From: Halobacteriovorax vibrionivorans
Lineage (GTDB): Bacteria > Bdellovibrionota > Bacteriovoracia > Bacteriovoracales > Bacteriovoracaceae
Assembly: GCF_003346865.1 (NCBI RefSeq)
Contig: NZ_QDKL01000003.1
Span: 372,001 to 436,000 of the forward strand
Length of the DNA stretch: 64,000 bases
Direction of reading: 5' to 3'
How positions within the stretch are numbered: position 1 is the first letter of the stretch; each line of letters starts with the position of its first letter. The translations under genes and the position numbers were made by a program. Shown here piece by piece: positions 53,431 through 62,623 of this stretch. The notes beneath the pieces were generated by a model, which did no database searches, was not told where the DNA came from, and saw only the letters and a list, made by a program, of their open reading frames with translations.

Positions 53431-55344
53431 TTACGAAAGGTAGGTATAACTCTTTAAACAGCTCTCATAGAAATCAACTAATGACACACCGTCACGAGGT
53501 CTAATTGTTCCCCTAGCAACTTGTTTATCAATTGATCTTTTAACCTTAAACGCCATATATTCTGGATTATACTGCATCGTCGATAAAACATTACGTGCTG
53601 AAGAGCCTGGAACGGTCTCTTCAATATAGAAGCCTTTAGGGTCATGCTTATCAGCGTATACATGTACTTCATTTACGCGGCCAAAAAGATTATGCATATC
53701 ACCCATTACATCCTGATAAGCACCAGTTAGAAAAATACCAATATTATATTGCTCCCCTTCTTTTAACTCGTGTACAGAAAGTGTTTTCTTAAAGCCTTCA
53801 TCTGGGTCATAAAAGCGGTCGATCTTCCCATCACTATCACAGGTAATATCAGCAAGAGTTGAACGCTTTGATGGCCTTTCATTTAATCTTGTTAATGGAA
53901 CAACAGGTAAGACTTGTTCAATTGCCCAGCTATCGCATGCAGATTGAAAAACAGAAAAATTACAAAGATACTGGCCACTTAAGCTATTTTCAAGTTCTGC
54001 AATTTGTTCGGTTTGAAAATCTTCATCAGGAACAAGATTATTGATCTGCTTAAGAATTTGTAAGTGAAGTGTCTCGATCTTTGCACGCTCTTCTAATTCT
54101 AAAATACCAAGTTTGAAAGCATGGATTGAATCAGACTTAATCTTTACTGAGTCATTATAAGCTTCTTGCCAATTTTTACTTTTATCAAGGAGATCTTTCA
54201 CTTGTCTCATCTCAGTAACAAGATGATGCTCTCCTGTCTTCTTCTTCGTTGAAAATTCAATCTTTGTATTATCAATTTCACCTATAATATTTGTAATGAC
54301 ACAACTGTGATGTGCCGTCATAGCACGGCCACTTTCAGTAATAATATGTGGGTGCTCAACATTTTCAAGATCACAAACTGTTTTAAGGCCGTAGACGATA
54401 TCTGTTATATAATCACTAATAGAATAATTTATAGACGAATCATTCGTTGAATTTGTTCCATCGTAATCAACACCGAGTCCACCTCCAACATCAAAATACT
54501 CCAGAGGTGCACCAATTTTTTGCATCTTACAATAGATACGAGAGCCTTCTTCAATGGCCTCTTTAATCGAGCGAATATCTGTGATTTGGGAGCCGATATG
54601 GAAGTGAAATAATTTAAGTGCACCTAATTTCTTATGCTTTTTTAAATATTCAATTGCTAGAATAATCTCAGATGTCGTTAGACCAAACTTGGCCTTTTCT
54701 CCACCACTTGACTCCCACTTACCACGACCTTTAACAGTCATTCTTCCACGTATTCCAATATTTGGAATAACACCATATTCTTTTGAAAGCTCAACAAGCA
54801 TCTTAAGTTCAGAAAATTTTTCAATAACAACAAAGATCTTACGCCCAATTTTAGTTCCTAAAATAGCAAGTCTTAAATAATCACGATCTTTATAACCATT
54901 AAGAACAGTTAGTGAATCGATATTTGTATTATATGCTAGAGCAGATAAGAGCTCAGGCTTTGACCCAGCTTCAAGTCCATAATTATATCGTGAACCTGCA
55001 TCAACAATTTCTTCAACAACTTCTCGCATTTGGTTAACCTTAACAGGATAAACCCCAAAGAACTTTCCACCGTAATCTTCTTCATCAATAACTTTTTGAA
55101 AAGTACGATTGAGAAGCTTTACTTGAGAGCGAAGAATATCATGGAATCGAATAACAAGTGGAAGGCTTAGGCCCTGCTCTTTAGCATCCTCGATTACATC
55201 ATCGATGAGAATTCCGACATCTTTTTTTGGATTAGGCGTTGCCTTAAGTTTTCCACTTTCATCTATTTTAAAATAACCATTACTCCACTTACTAACATTA
55301 TAGAGTCGGTCTGAATCATCAATTGTCCAAGTACCATTTGTCAT
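53431..55344 (-). CDS. speA: Biosynthetic arginine decarboxylase
   Basis: A 637-residue PLP enzyme of the alanine-racemase-fold decarboxylase type that turns arginine into agmatine. It shows PLVIRFHDILRSQVK, the PLP lysine in FFGVYPVKVNQMREVVE, YNYGLEAGSKPELLSALAY, FHIGSQITDIRSIKEAIEEG, FDVGGGLGVDYDG, and the C-terminal NLFGRVNEVHVYAD. Its stop region overlaps no gene downstream. At its start it overlaps speB by 4 bp, so the two agmatine-pathway enzymes are translationally coupled. Confidence 0.97.
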   Translation of the reverse strand: MTNGTWTIDDSDRLYNVSKWSNGYFKIDESGKLKATPNPKKDVGILIDDVIEDAKEQGLSLPLVIRFHDILRSQVKLLNRTFQKVIDEEDYGGKFFGVYPVKVNQMREVVEEIVDAGSRYNYGLEAGSKPELLSALAYNTNIDSLTVLNGYKDRDYLRLAILGTKIGRKIFVVIEKFSELKMLVELSKEYGVIPNIGIRGRMTVKGRGKWESSGGEKAKFGLTTSEIILAIEYLKKHKKLGALKLFHFHIGSQITDIRSIKEAIEEGSRIYCKMQKIGAPLEYFDVGGGLGVDYDGTNSTNDSSINYSISDYITDIVYGLKTVCDLENVEHPHIITESGRAMTAHHSCVITNIIGEIDNTKIEFSTKKKTGEHHLVTEMRQVKDLLDKSKNWQEAYNDSVKIKSDSIHAFKLGILELEERAKIETLHLQILKQINNLVPDEDFQTEQIAELENSLSGQYLCNFSVFQSACDSWAIEQVLPVVPLTRLNERPSKRSTLADITCDSDGKIDRFYDPDEGFKKTLSVHELKEGEQYNIGIFLTGAYQDVMGDMHNLFGRVNEVHVYADKHDPKGFYIEETVPGSSARNVLSTMQYNPEYMAFKVKRSIDKQVARGTIRPRDGVSLVDFYESCLKSYTYLS

Positions 55345-56252
55345 TTTATGGCCCCTTTTGTTTTCGAAGTTAGAAGAAGAATTAATTCCCTAACAACTTT
55401 TGCTGCAAATACAGAACTATTTCCTGTTGAATCAATTTCAGGAGAAAGCTCAACCACATCACATCCAACAATATTCTTCTCTGTTAGGATCTTAACAAAA
55501 CTAATAAAAGAATGAAAATCTTCACCACCTGGCTCTGGAGTACCTGTTCCAGGAAAGAAGCTTGGATCAAAGTAGTCGAGATCCAAAGTTAAGTATATTG
55601 GCCTATTCGAGTCGATCTTAGTTACTCTCTCAAGAAATTCCTTGCGAGACTTAGCAATCGATCCAGAACTATTCATATATTCATACTCTTCTTTTGTTCC
55701 AGAGCGAATACCGTATTGAATTAGCTCATGCCCTTCTTTGAAGTGATCAAGACTTCTTTTAATGATTGAAGCATGTGAATAATGATAGCCTAAGTAACCA
55801 TCTCTAAGATCCGCATGGGCATCTAAATGTATGAGAACGAGATCATCAAAATCATTCAGATATTTTTTAATCGGAGCATATGAGATGGAATGCTCACCAC
55901 CTAAAGTCATAAGTTTGATATCATGTTCTTTAAAGTTAATTTGACTAAAGTTATCCTCGAAACATTTCGTGGCCTCTTGCCAACTGGCCTCAGTTTGATC
56001 TTTTACTGGCAAATTTCCAAGATCATAGAAAGTATAATCTTCAGTTGTTAAGTCAAGATATGGTGAATATGTTTCTATACCATCTGAGACTTCTCTTAGG
56101 GCATTAGGACCTAGGCGAGTCCCCTTTCGAAAACAAGCGGTACCATCAAAGCCAAAACCGATGAGAGAAACAGATGAGTCTCTAAGTTCATCAGTAGCAA
56201 TTGACATATCATATGGAGTTTCAGGCGCGATTGGCCCTTTTAGTTTTAACAT
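55341..56252 (-). CDS. speB: Agmatinase (arginase/agmatinase family)
   Basis: A 303-residue ureohydrolase that turns agmatine into putrescine and urea. Manganese-site motifs are GGEHSISY, LIHLDAHADLRDGY and LTLDLDYFDPSFFPGTGTPEPGG, with the N-terminal DGTACFRKGTRLGPNALREVS. Coupling to speA (4-bp overlap) makes agmatinase far likelier than arginase or formiminoglutamase. With SpeA, SpeD and SpeE it completes an arginine-to-spermidine route within about 7 kb. Confidence 0.95.
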   Translation of the reverse strand: MLKLKGPIAPETPYDMSIATDELRDSSVSLIGFGFDGTACFRKGTRLGPNALREVSDGIETYSPYLDLTTEDYTFYDLGNLPVKDQTEASWQEATKCFEDNFSQINFKEHDIKLMTLGGEHSISYAPIKKYLNDFDDLVLIHLDAHADLRDGYLGYHYSHASIIKRSLDHFKEGHELIQYGIRSGTKEEYEYMNSSGSIAKSRKEFLERVTKIDSNRPIYLTLDLDYFDPSFFPGTGTPEPGGEDFHSFISFVKILTEKNIVGCDVVELSPEIDSTGNSSVFAAKVVRELILLLTSKTKGAIK

Positions 56253-56270
56253 TGCACTTCTCCAAAAAGT

Positions 56271-57404
56271 CTAATCTAACTTTTCTTTATTCCTATTAGC
56301 GGCAAACTCTCGACGAGTCATGGGTGCATGAAAGAGAGCGAAATCGATTGATTCACGAAACATCTTCCAATATTTCTTATGGTTACGATTATCACTTGAA
56401 GGCAGCTCAAGTGTATAAGTTGGTATCTTCCTTTCATTCCCAGCATAGTTGCCTAGGCTTCCAGGAAAGAAGGGATAATTTTTAACACGATAGCCATTTG
56501 CTTTCTCACTCATAACATTTAATAACTCTTCTGCTTTTAGGGCCAGGCCATCTTCATCATGAACATGATTACTTACAACTGGGCCATCATAGTCGAGAAT
56601 CGTAAGAGGAGCATGTACAGTAATAATCTTATCTGGGTTATACCTAGCAATGATATTTACTTGAAATATCGTTTCTTGTTCTGAATTTGCACGAACTCCA
56701 GGATAGCGTCTCTTCGCTGCTCGGTAGCGTGTCTTCCAAAGCTTTAAGGCTTTCTTATCCCAATCTTTCGTTGGGAAGTTGCGATTTGGATCGATTCCAC
56801 GAGCATTCGTTCTCGTAGGTCTTCTTTTGAAAAAAGAATCTGGTGAAACAATTGGTGCCACTGCTACTAAGTTATTTTTAAGCTTCTTCTGCCCTTCAAC
56901 AGTAGCGACTTCATGATAGAGGTGATGTAAAATATCAAAGCAGAATTTAATTGGTGTAATCTCATCCCCATGTACACCACAAAAAACGAGAGTCATATTC
57001 TTTGGCTCGATACGGTGTTCAACTTCATCACCAAAAACAGTCCACATTATTGGCTGACCTAGGTGGCTATTTCTTACGTGAATCCACTTATAAGAATCAC
57101 AATGAGATTTACCCCAACCATACTTACGAAATTTCTCATCTATCTTATTACAATAGTCTGAAACGGCCTTCGTATTTTCAACTTTAACAAATTCATTCTT
57201 ATGAGAGTGATCTGTAAATTTTGAATCATCTAAAATATCTTTGCTCTTATCAGTCTTCTTAGACTTTGGGGGCCCGACTTTCTTTCGCGCAACTTTTAAC
57301 TCCTCTTTCTTCTCATTAGAAATTTCAAGCATCTCAACACCTGAGCAGCTAATAAGTGTTAAAGTTAAGGAAAGAAAAAGAGAGATTTTACTTACTAAAT
57401 TCAT
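56271..57404 (-). CDS. M14 zinc carboxypeptidase lipoprotein (MpaA-like)
   Basis: A ~377-residue lipoprotein from the ATG at 57404; a TTG three codons earlier is less likely. The lipobox is LISC. After a Lys/Asp-rich linker comes an M14 domain: zinc ligands in FCGVHGDEITP (H-x-x-E), substrate residues in RGIDPNRNFPTKDW, the third zinc ligand in TVHAPLTI, and the catalytic Glu in YTLELPSS. The pattern is close to murein peptide amidase MpaA, which trims wall-derived peptides. Lipid anchoring places this one outside the cytoplasm, unlike E. coli MpaA. Confidence 0.88.
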   Translation of the reverse strand: MNLVSKISLFLSLTLTLISCSGVEMLEISNEKKEELKVARKKVGPPKSKKTDKSKDILDDSKFTDHSHKNEFVKVENTKAVSDYCNKIDEKFRKYGWGKSHCDSYKWIHVRNSHLGQPIMWTVFGDEVEHRIEPKNMTLVFCGVHGDEITPIKFCFDILHHLYHEVATVEGQKKLKNNLVAVAPIVSPDSFFKRRPTRTNARGIDPNRNFPTKDWDKKALKLWKTRYRAAKRRYPGVRANSEQETIFQVNIIARYNPDKIITVHAPLTILDYDGPVVSNHVHDEDGLALKAEELLNVMSEKANGYRVKNYPFFPGSLGNYAGNERKIPTYTLELPSSDNRNHKKYWKMFRESIDFALFHAPMTRREFAANRNKEKLD

Positions 57405-57492
57405 AATCACCAAAAGGGCATATTGTTAAAGTGTTATAATATCATATAATTAACAAATATTATCAATATTTTATCGAGTCAAAAGACTATTT

Positions 57493-58395
57493 ATGCACAA
57501 GGCCATCAACTTCCTCATTATCACCACAAACCCCAATGTCTATGCTGCTAAGCAGTTAGAAAATCATATTGAGAAAGAAGGTCATCTAATTAACATTTGT
57601 TCACCTAAAAGTCTTGAAATAGATACACTAAAAAGTGCTGATATTATCATCAATCGAAACACAGGCCTAAATTATTCAGATAATGATCTAGAGTTTATTG
57701 AAGAAGTACTCAGGCCAGATAAACAGCTTTTAACTAACTCTCTTAATTGCTCTAGGACCTTAAGAGATAAATTACGGCAGGCCGAATATTTAAGAAGTCT
57801 TATCCCTAATGAAAACCTAATTGCTACCTATAGTTTGTTAGAATATCAAAAAGCACTTATCGACTCTCCAGAACAAAAAAAGTGGATTATAAAAACACGA
57901 AGAGGACAAAAGGCCAAAGGGATACATTCAAGCGTCGATCTTGAAAAAGATGCCAAAGACCTTATAGCTAAAGGTGATCACAATTATATTATTCAGCCCT
58001 ACTTCCCTCTAACGAGAGAAATTCGTGTCCTAGTACTTAAAAGCCTAGATTCGAAACATTCTAAATTAATATATCTTGAAAAAAGACCACTGGATAAGAA
58101 GTCTCCATTTTATATTCTAAATTTTGAAAACTCCTTACCAAGTTTAATCAAAGACAATCAAGTACCTAAGGTTATTAACGAATTGGTAAGTATCATCATG
58201 AAATCACAACTTGATTTTCACTTTATCACCATCGACTTCTTAGAAGATGAGAACGCTATGATAAAGCTTCTTGAAATCAATAGTTCACCAGGCTTTGAAG
58301 GGGTATCAAACCTGTTACAAAGGCAGTCAAAGTCCACCAATATTATTGAAACTTATCTTCAATACCTCAAATCAGATTTCAATAGACTTGTATAA
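57493..58395 (+). CDS. RimK-like ATP-grasp ligase
   Basis: A 300-residue ATP-grasp protein. A small N-domain (1-85) is followed by an ATP-binding core: KKWIIKTRRGQKAKGIHSS at ~138-155, YIIQPYFPLTREIRVLVL at ~174-192, and FHFITIDFLED...IKLLEINSSPGFEGVS, whose Asp/Glu/Asn bind magnesium. RimK-like enzymes add glutamate or other amino acids to a protein or small-molecule carboxylate. It is divergent from the M14 peptidase gene (88-bp gap); shared regulation is possible but unproven. Confidence 0.88.
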   Translation: MHKAINFLIITTNPNVYAAKQLENHIEKEGHLINICSPKSLEIDTLKSADIIINRNTGLNYSDNDLEFIEEVLRPDKQLLTNSLNCSRTLRDKLRQAEYLRSLIPNENLIATYSLLEYQKALIDSPEQKKWIIKTRRGQKAKGIHSSVDLEKDAKDLIAKGDHNYIIQPYFPLTREIRVLVLKSLDSKHSKLIYLEKRPLDKKSPFYILNFENSLPSLIKDNQVPKVINELVSIIMKSQLDFHFITIDFLEDENAMIKLLEINSSPGFEGVSNLLQRQSKSTNIIETYLQYLKSDFNRLV

Positions 58396-58500
58396 CGTAT
58401 TGAAATCATATTAGGCAGCTCTAAAAAATATATCGCAACTCAACTTTTTGTTTGATTATTAAAACTTTTGTCGATAAGATAGAAGCAGGAGACAGTTTAT

Positions 58501-58716
58501 ATGTATATTTGTATATGTAACGCCATTACACAAGATATGCTAGACAATGCGATAAAGCAGGGTCAGAGCGAAAAAGAAGTCATGAATAAGTTAGGGATTG
58601 GTAATTCATGCGGTGTTTGTGTACTTGAAAAAGTAAGCTCAGGTCTTGCGGCCAAAAAGAAAGCTGAAGCAAGTCAACAGACGGCAAAGAAAAACTTAAC
58701 TCAACCAAAAAAATAA
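58501..58716 (+). CDS. bfd: Bacterioferritin-associated ferredoxin (Bfd)-like [2Fe-2S] protein
   Basis: A 71-residue protein with the BFD-like fold: MYICICNAITQDMLDNAI gives the first two Cys (C-x-C), and LGIGNSCGVCVLEK gives the second pair (C-x-x-C). This small [2Fe-2S] protein reduces stored iron in bacterioferritin so that it can be released. The C-terminal ~20 residues are a Lys/Gln/Ala tail. The bacterioferritin gene begins 72 bp later on the same strand, which supports the role. Confidence 0.9.
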   Translation: MYICICNAITQDMLDNAIKQGQSEKEVMNKLGIGNSCGVCVLEKVSSGLAAKKKAEASQQTAKKNLTQPKK

Positions 58717-58788
58717 TTTCTTGAAACACATTCACTTCTTCTATAGCATTAATCCATACAATTATTAATTTAATGAAAGGGTTTAATC

Positions 58789-59274
58789 ATGAAAGGTGAT
58801 CAAGACGTCATAAAAGCACTAAATGGTGTTCTTACAAAAGAGCTTACAGCAATTAATCAATACTTCCTTCACGCACGCATGCTTGAGGACTGGGGACTCG
58901 ATAAAATCGGTCATCTAGAATACAAAGCAAGTATCGATGAGATGAAATTTGCTGATGAAGTAATTAAAAGAATTCTCTTCCTTGAGGGTTTACCTAATCT
59001 ACAAAAGCTAGAAAGAATCAGAATAGGTCAAAATGTTGAAGAGATTATCAAGTCAGACCTTGAAACTGAGGCAGAAACAATTCCATTATTAAAAGAAGCA
59101 ATCGAGCTTTGTGAAAAGAAGCAAGACTATGTTTCACGTGATCTTCTATCGAAGATTCTTGATTCTGAAGAAGAGCATATTGATTGGCTAGAAACGCAAC
59201 AAGAACTTATCAAAAAAGTTGGTGTTGAGAACTATATGCAATCTCAAATCGAAATGAAATCATCTGGCCACTAA
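58789..59274 (+). CDS. bfr: Bacterioferritin lacking one ferroxidase histidine
   Basis: A 161-residue haem-containing ferritin that stores iron in a 24-mer shell. Ferroxidase ligands present are Glu18, Glu51, Glu94, Glu127 and His130, and the haem ligand Met52 is kept (IDEMKFAD). Position 54, normally His, is Phe, so one iron of the di-iron centre loses a ligand; the usual His46 is Lys. The rest, such as [22 protein letters not shown] and [13 protein letters not shown], is standard. bfd is just upstream, and the haem-making HemH-MFS gene converges 24 bp downstream. Confidence 0.94.
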   Translation: MKGDQDVIKALNGVLTKELTAINQYFLHARMLEDWGLDKIGHLEYKASIDEMKFADEVIKRILFLEGLPNLQKLERIRIGQNVEEIIKSDLETEAETIPLLKEAIELCEKKQDYVSRDLLSKILDSEEEHIDWLETQQELIKKVGVENYMQSQIEMKSSGH

Positions 59275-59298
59275 GGCCGCATAATATAAAGCAGACTC

Positions 59299-61737
59299 TT
59301 AGGAGTCTGCTTTTGCTTCACTAGGCTTAGGTAACTTCGCCACCATTATAATAGGAATAATTAAAAATACACTTCCAATAAAATAAGGTGCTGCAGAGTT
59401 GTATCTCCAATAAATAAGAGATGCAATAATAGGCCCAAAGACACGGGCAAGAGCACCTAGAGATCTAAATACACCAATAACATGTCCTTGATGATTTGAA
59501 GGTGAGTACATTGAAACAAGAGATGTTAAACAAGGTACAACTAATGATGATCCAATTGCTAAGAAGAAAAGACCTGCATAAACTAGCCAACTTGAAGAGG
59601 CCAATCCGATTAGAACAAGTCCAGGTATAATTGCAATAAGACCTTGAAGGGCCATCTTCCTCTCACCTACTTGATGAGCTTTTCTTCTTACATATCCTCC
59701 TTGAACCATTGCGAGAATAAATCCAATAAAGATAAACATGTAAGCATTATCCATTGATGAATAATTTAGTCTCTCAGCAGCTAAGAATGTTAGAGTAAAC
59801 TCCATTCCTGAAAATGCTAATAGGAATAAGAAGTATCCAAAGTTTGTTAAATTAACTCCTTCATATGGAAGAGGCTTAAATAACTTTAAAGGATTAGCAC
59901 TTCTTTCAGTCTCATGCTTACCTCTTTTTTCCTCAGGTAATGTCTCATCAAATTTATTAAATAAATTAACAAGATTAAATAATGAAAGTAGTCCAGCAAC
60001 AATGGCGGCCATAGAGAAAGGATTTATTCCAATAGACTCTAGTGCTGGATACATTTTTGTTAAATCAAAAAGAGATAAGATACCACCCATTGCAGGGCCA
60101 ATAATAAATCCAAGAGCAAAGGCAATACCAATGATGGCCATCCCTTTTGAGCGATTCTTTCTAGTTGTCACATCAGCAACAACTGCTGTCGCTGTTGAAA
60201 TATTACCTCCCATAATTCCACCGATAAAACGCGCAAGAATGAGAATAGTAAAGTTGCCAGCAACGGCCCAGAGAACATAACTTACAAAGAGTCCAAATAC
60301 AGAGATAAGTAGAACTGGTCTTCGCCCAATTCGATCGGAAATAGTTCCCCAAATTGGTGCAGCAACAAATTGCAATAAAGAATATAAGGCACCAAGGGCA
60401 CCACCAAAGAGAACGATAGCAGAAAACTCTCCTGCTCCTCCTACATTTGTGAGTGTATCAATTGAGCCAAAGATTGCTTTTAAAAAGAAGTTATCAGCAT
60501 CAACCGTTAAGTAGTACTTGGCCAGGGCCGGAAATAATGGAAAGATAATTGAGAAACCAACGAGGTCTAAGAATAATGTTAAGAACACAATTTTTAGAGA
60601 CTTCTTAGCATTGTCACTTAAAGGCTCTGATTCCATATTAACTTTTGGCATATCCATATACTTTTCCTCTTCAACTTCATATTCTAATTGTGCAACCTCA
60701 TTAGGTTTGTCACATAATGTTTCAACATAATCGGCAAAGCCTTCAGACCACTTCTGATCATCATTTAAACAAGGGATTGCATGTATTGTTGTCCCAAACT
60801 CTTCAACTTCTTCTTGTAACTCAGTACCAATTTCATCAACTGTTTCTAAACAATCTGCTACAAATGCAGGACAATAAACAGCGATATTCTTCTTTCCACT
60901 TTTAGCAAGCTCACAAACATAATCATCAGTATAAGGAGTTAACCACTCTTCACTTCCAAATCTTGATTGAAAAGTAAAATGTATGCGATGGCTATCAATT
61001 TCTGAAACGCGATCTTTAATCAACTCAAAAGTTTCAAAGCAATGTTGATAGTATGGATCTTTTTTATAAATCACTCTTCTCTTTGGGATCCCGTGAAATG
61101 AGATAACTAAATCATCGATCTGTTCACTTTTTAACTTTTCATTAATTAGTCTTGCAGAGTTATCAATAAAAGCTTGGAGACGATGGAAATTAGTAATGAC
61201 CTCAAAGTTAGGAATCCTAACCTTTGTCCCTAATAGCTTACCTAGGAAGTCTATCCCACTAGCAATTGTTGATTCTGAATACTGTGGAAACATAGGTATA
61301 ACGATGAGTTTTTGAGCAGGATCCATTCTCTCATCTAATTCTTTTTCCCACTTCGCATAGACATCAGCAACTCTAGGCTCACAAAGTAGAAAAGCGTGTT
61401 CAACTTCAATATGCTCAGGCGTTAACTCATTTACCTTATGAGTAAACTCCCGTGTGATACGAGTAAGAGGAAATTCATTGCCTTCCCAAATCCTGCTATA
61501 TAAAGCAGCTGAGCGCTTTGGCCTAAATGGTATGACAAAGAGATTTAAAATAATCTTCCATAGAGTTGGATTAATATCAACAACTCTTGGATCCCCTAAA
61601 AACTCTTTTAAATATGATCGTACATCGGAAACTTTTGGACTCTTAGGAGAGCCTAGTTGAACGAGAACGACTTTAATGACTTTCTTTGCATTTTTTTTAG
61701 ATGCTGGAAAAGTTAATTGCTCATGACGCATTGTCAT
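59299..61737 (-). CDS. hemH: Ferrochelatase fused to an MFS transporter
   Basis: A single 812-residue reading frame. Residues ~20-345 are ferrochelatase: VVLVQLGSPKSPKVSDVRSYL, RIWEGNEFPL, the metal-site His215 in ISFHGIPKRR, FQSRFGSEEWLTPYTD, and Glu298 in CPAFVADCLETVDEIG. It inserts iron into protoporphyrin to make haem. After an acidic linker (~346-375), residues ~380-812 are a 12-helix MFS transporter with the loop WGTISDRIGRRPVLL and the TetA-like GGIMGGNISTATAVVADVT. The join is in frame with no internal start signal that I can see. ATG preceded by AAGGACC. The haem maker may feed an exporter. Confidence 0.9.
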   Translation of the reverse strand: MTMRHEQLTFPASKKNAKKVIKVVLVQLGSPKSPKVSDVRSYLKEFLGDPRVVDINPTLWKIILNLFVIPFRPKRSAALYSRIWEGNEFPLTRITREFTHKVNELTPEHIEVEHAFLLCEPRVADVYAKWEKELDERMDPAQKLIVIPMFPQYSESTIASGIDFLGKLLGTKVRIPNFEVITNFHRLQAFIDNSARLINEKLKSEQIDDLVISFHGIPKRRVIYKKDPYYQHCFETFELIKDRVSEIDSHRIHFTFQSRFGSEEWLTPYTDDYVCELAKSGKKNIAVYCPAFVADCLETVDEIGTELQEEVEEFGTTIHAIPCLNDDQKWSEGFADYVETLCDKPNEVAQLEYEVEEEKYMDMPKVNMESEPLSDNAKKSLKIVFLTLFLDLVGFSIIFPLFPALAKYYLTVDADNFFLKAIFGSIDTLTNVGGAGEFSAIVLFGGALGALYSLLQFVAAPIWGTISDRIGRRPVLLISVFGLFVSYVLWAVAGNFTILILARFIGGIMGGNISTATAVVADVTTRKNRSKGMAIIGIAFALGFIIGPAMGGILSLFDLTKMYPALESIGINPFSMAAIVAGLLSLFNLVNLFNKFDETLPEEKRGKHETERSANPLKLFKPLPYEGVNLTNFGYFLFLLAFSGMEFTLTFLAAERLNYSSMDNAYMFIFIGFILAMVQGGYVRRKAHQVGERKMALQGLIAIIPGLVLIGLASSSWLVYAGLFFLAIGSSLVVPCLTSLVSMYSPSNHQGHVIGVFRSLGALARVFGPIIASLIYWRYNSAAPYFIGSVFLIIPIIMVAKLPKPSEAKADS

Positions 61738-61801
61738 TGGTCCTTGATAGTGTTAAATTAGATGACTATAACCTATCAAAATAATTCAAGAGAGTCGATA
61801 A

Positions 61802-62386
61802 ATGAGTGCATCGAAGAAATCTATCAAAAAGAAAGCAACAAAGAAAAAAGCAGCGACAAAGAAGACGACTAAGAAAGCGCCTAAAAAAGGTCGTAACGTA
61901 GAAGAGCTAACAGCATTTGCCCTTGGTAGCGCAAATACACAATATCCAGATACATATGCTCCAGAAGTATTAGAAGCATTTGATAACAAGAATCCAGGCA
62001 GTGATGCATGGACAACATTTGTTTGTACAGAGTTCACTTCTCTATGCCCAAAAACAGCACAACCAGATTTTGCAAGAATCTATATCAACTATATTGCAGA
62101 CAAGAAAATGGTGGAATCTAAGTCACTAAAACTATATCTGTTCAGCTTCAGAAATCACGGAGATTTCCACGAAGATTGTGTGCAAAAAATTTGTGACGAT
62201 TTAACAAAGCTCATGAAGCCAAAGTTCATTGAAGTTATTGGTGAATTCACACCTCGTGGTGGTATTTGTATCTATCCATATGCCTCAAATTCCAATAATA
62301 AGAAGATTTATAAGGAAATTCGATCAAAAAGGTTTAGCGAATATGCCCCAGGTAAGTATACAATGGACTTATCTAAAATTTATTAA
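61802..62386 (+). CDS. queF: NADPH-dependent 7-cyano-7-deazaguanine reductase with lysine-rich tail
   Basis: A 194-residue enzyme that reduces preQ0 to preQ1 for queuosine in tRNA. The catalytic Cys82 is in CTEFTSLCPKTAQPDFA and Asp89 follows. The NADPH/substrate motif VESKSLKLYLFSFRNHG is complete, as are FHEDCVQKICDDL and FTPRGGICIYP. It belongs to the short single-domain class. Residues 1-30 are a histone H1-like Lys/Ala/Thr run (SKKSIKKKATKKKAATKKTT), which the family does not normally have. It is followed 21 bp later by tatA. Confidence 0.94.
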   Translation: MSASKKSIKKKATKKKAATKKTTKKAPKKGRNVEELTAFALGSANTQYPDTYAPEVLEAFDNKNPGSDAWTTFVCTEFTSLCPKTAQPDFARIYINYIADKKMVESKSLKLYLFSFRNHGDFHEDCVQKICDDLTKLMKPKFIEVIGEFTPRGGICIYPYASNSNNKKIYKEIRSKRFSEYAPGKYTMDLSKIY

Positions 62387-62407
62387 TTTAGCATAAAAGA
62401 GGATTTT

Positions 62408-62620
62408 ATGAGTCTTGGAATAACAGAAAGTTTAATCATCTTAGCTATTATCATCCTATTATTTGGTGGTAAGAAGCTTCCTGAACTTGGTAAATCACTA
62501 GGAAAAGCAATTACAGGCTTTAAATCAGGACTAAAAGAAGAGCAAAACGAAGAAACGATTACAGCAAAGAAAATAACAGAACAGAGCGAAAATAAGAAAG
62601 ATGACACCAAGAATAGCTAA
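62408..62620 (+). CDS. tatA: Twin-arginine translocase subunit TatA/E
   Basis: A 70-residue pore subunit of the Tat system for exporting folded proteins. One N-terminal helix (LGITESLIILAIIILLFGGKKLPELG) is followed by an amphipathic helix (KSLGKAITGFKSGL) and a charged tail. The FGGKKLPELGKSLGKA motif is the TatA signature. TatB and TatC are not in the window. It is probably co-transcribed with queF. Confidence 0.94.
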   Translation: MSLGITESLIILAIIILLFGGKKLPELGKSLGKAITGFKSGLKEEQNEETITAKKITEQSENKKDDTKNS

Positions 62621-62623
62621 AAG

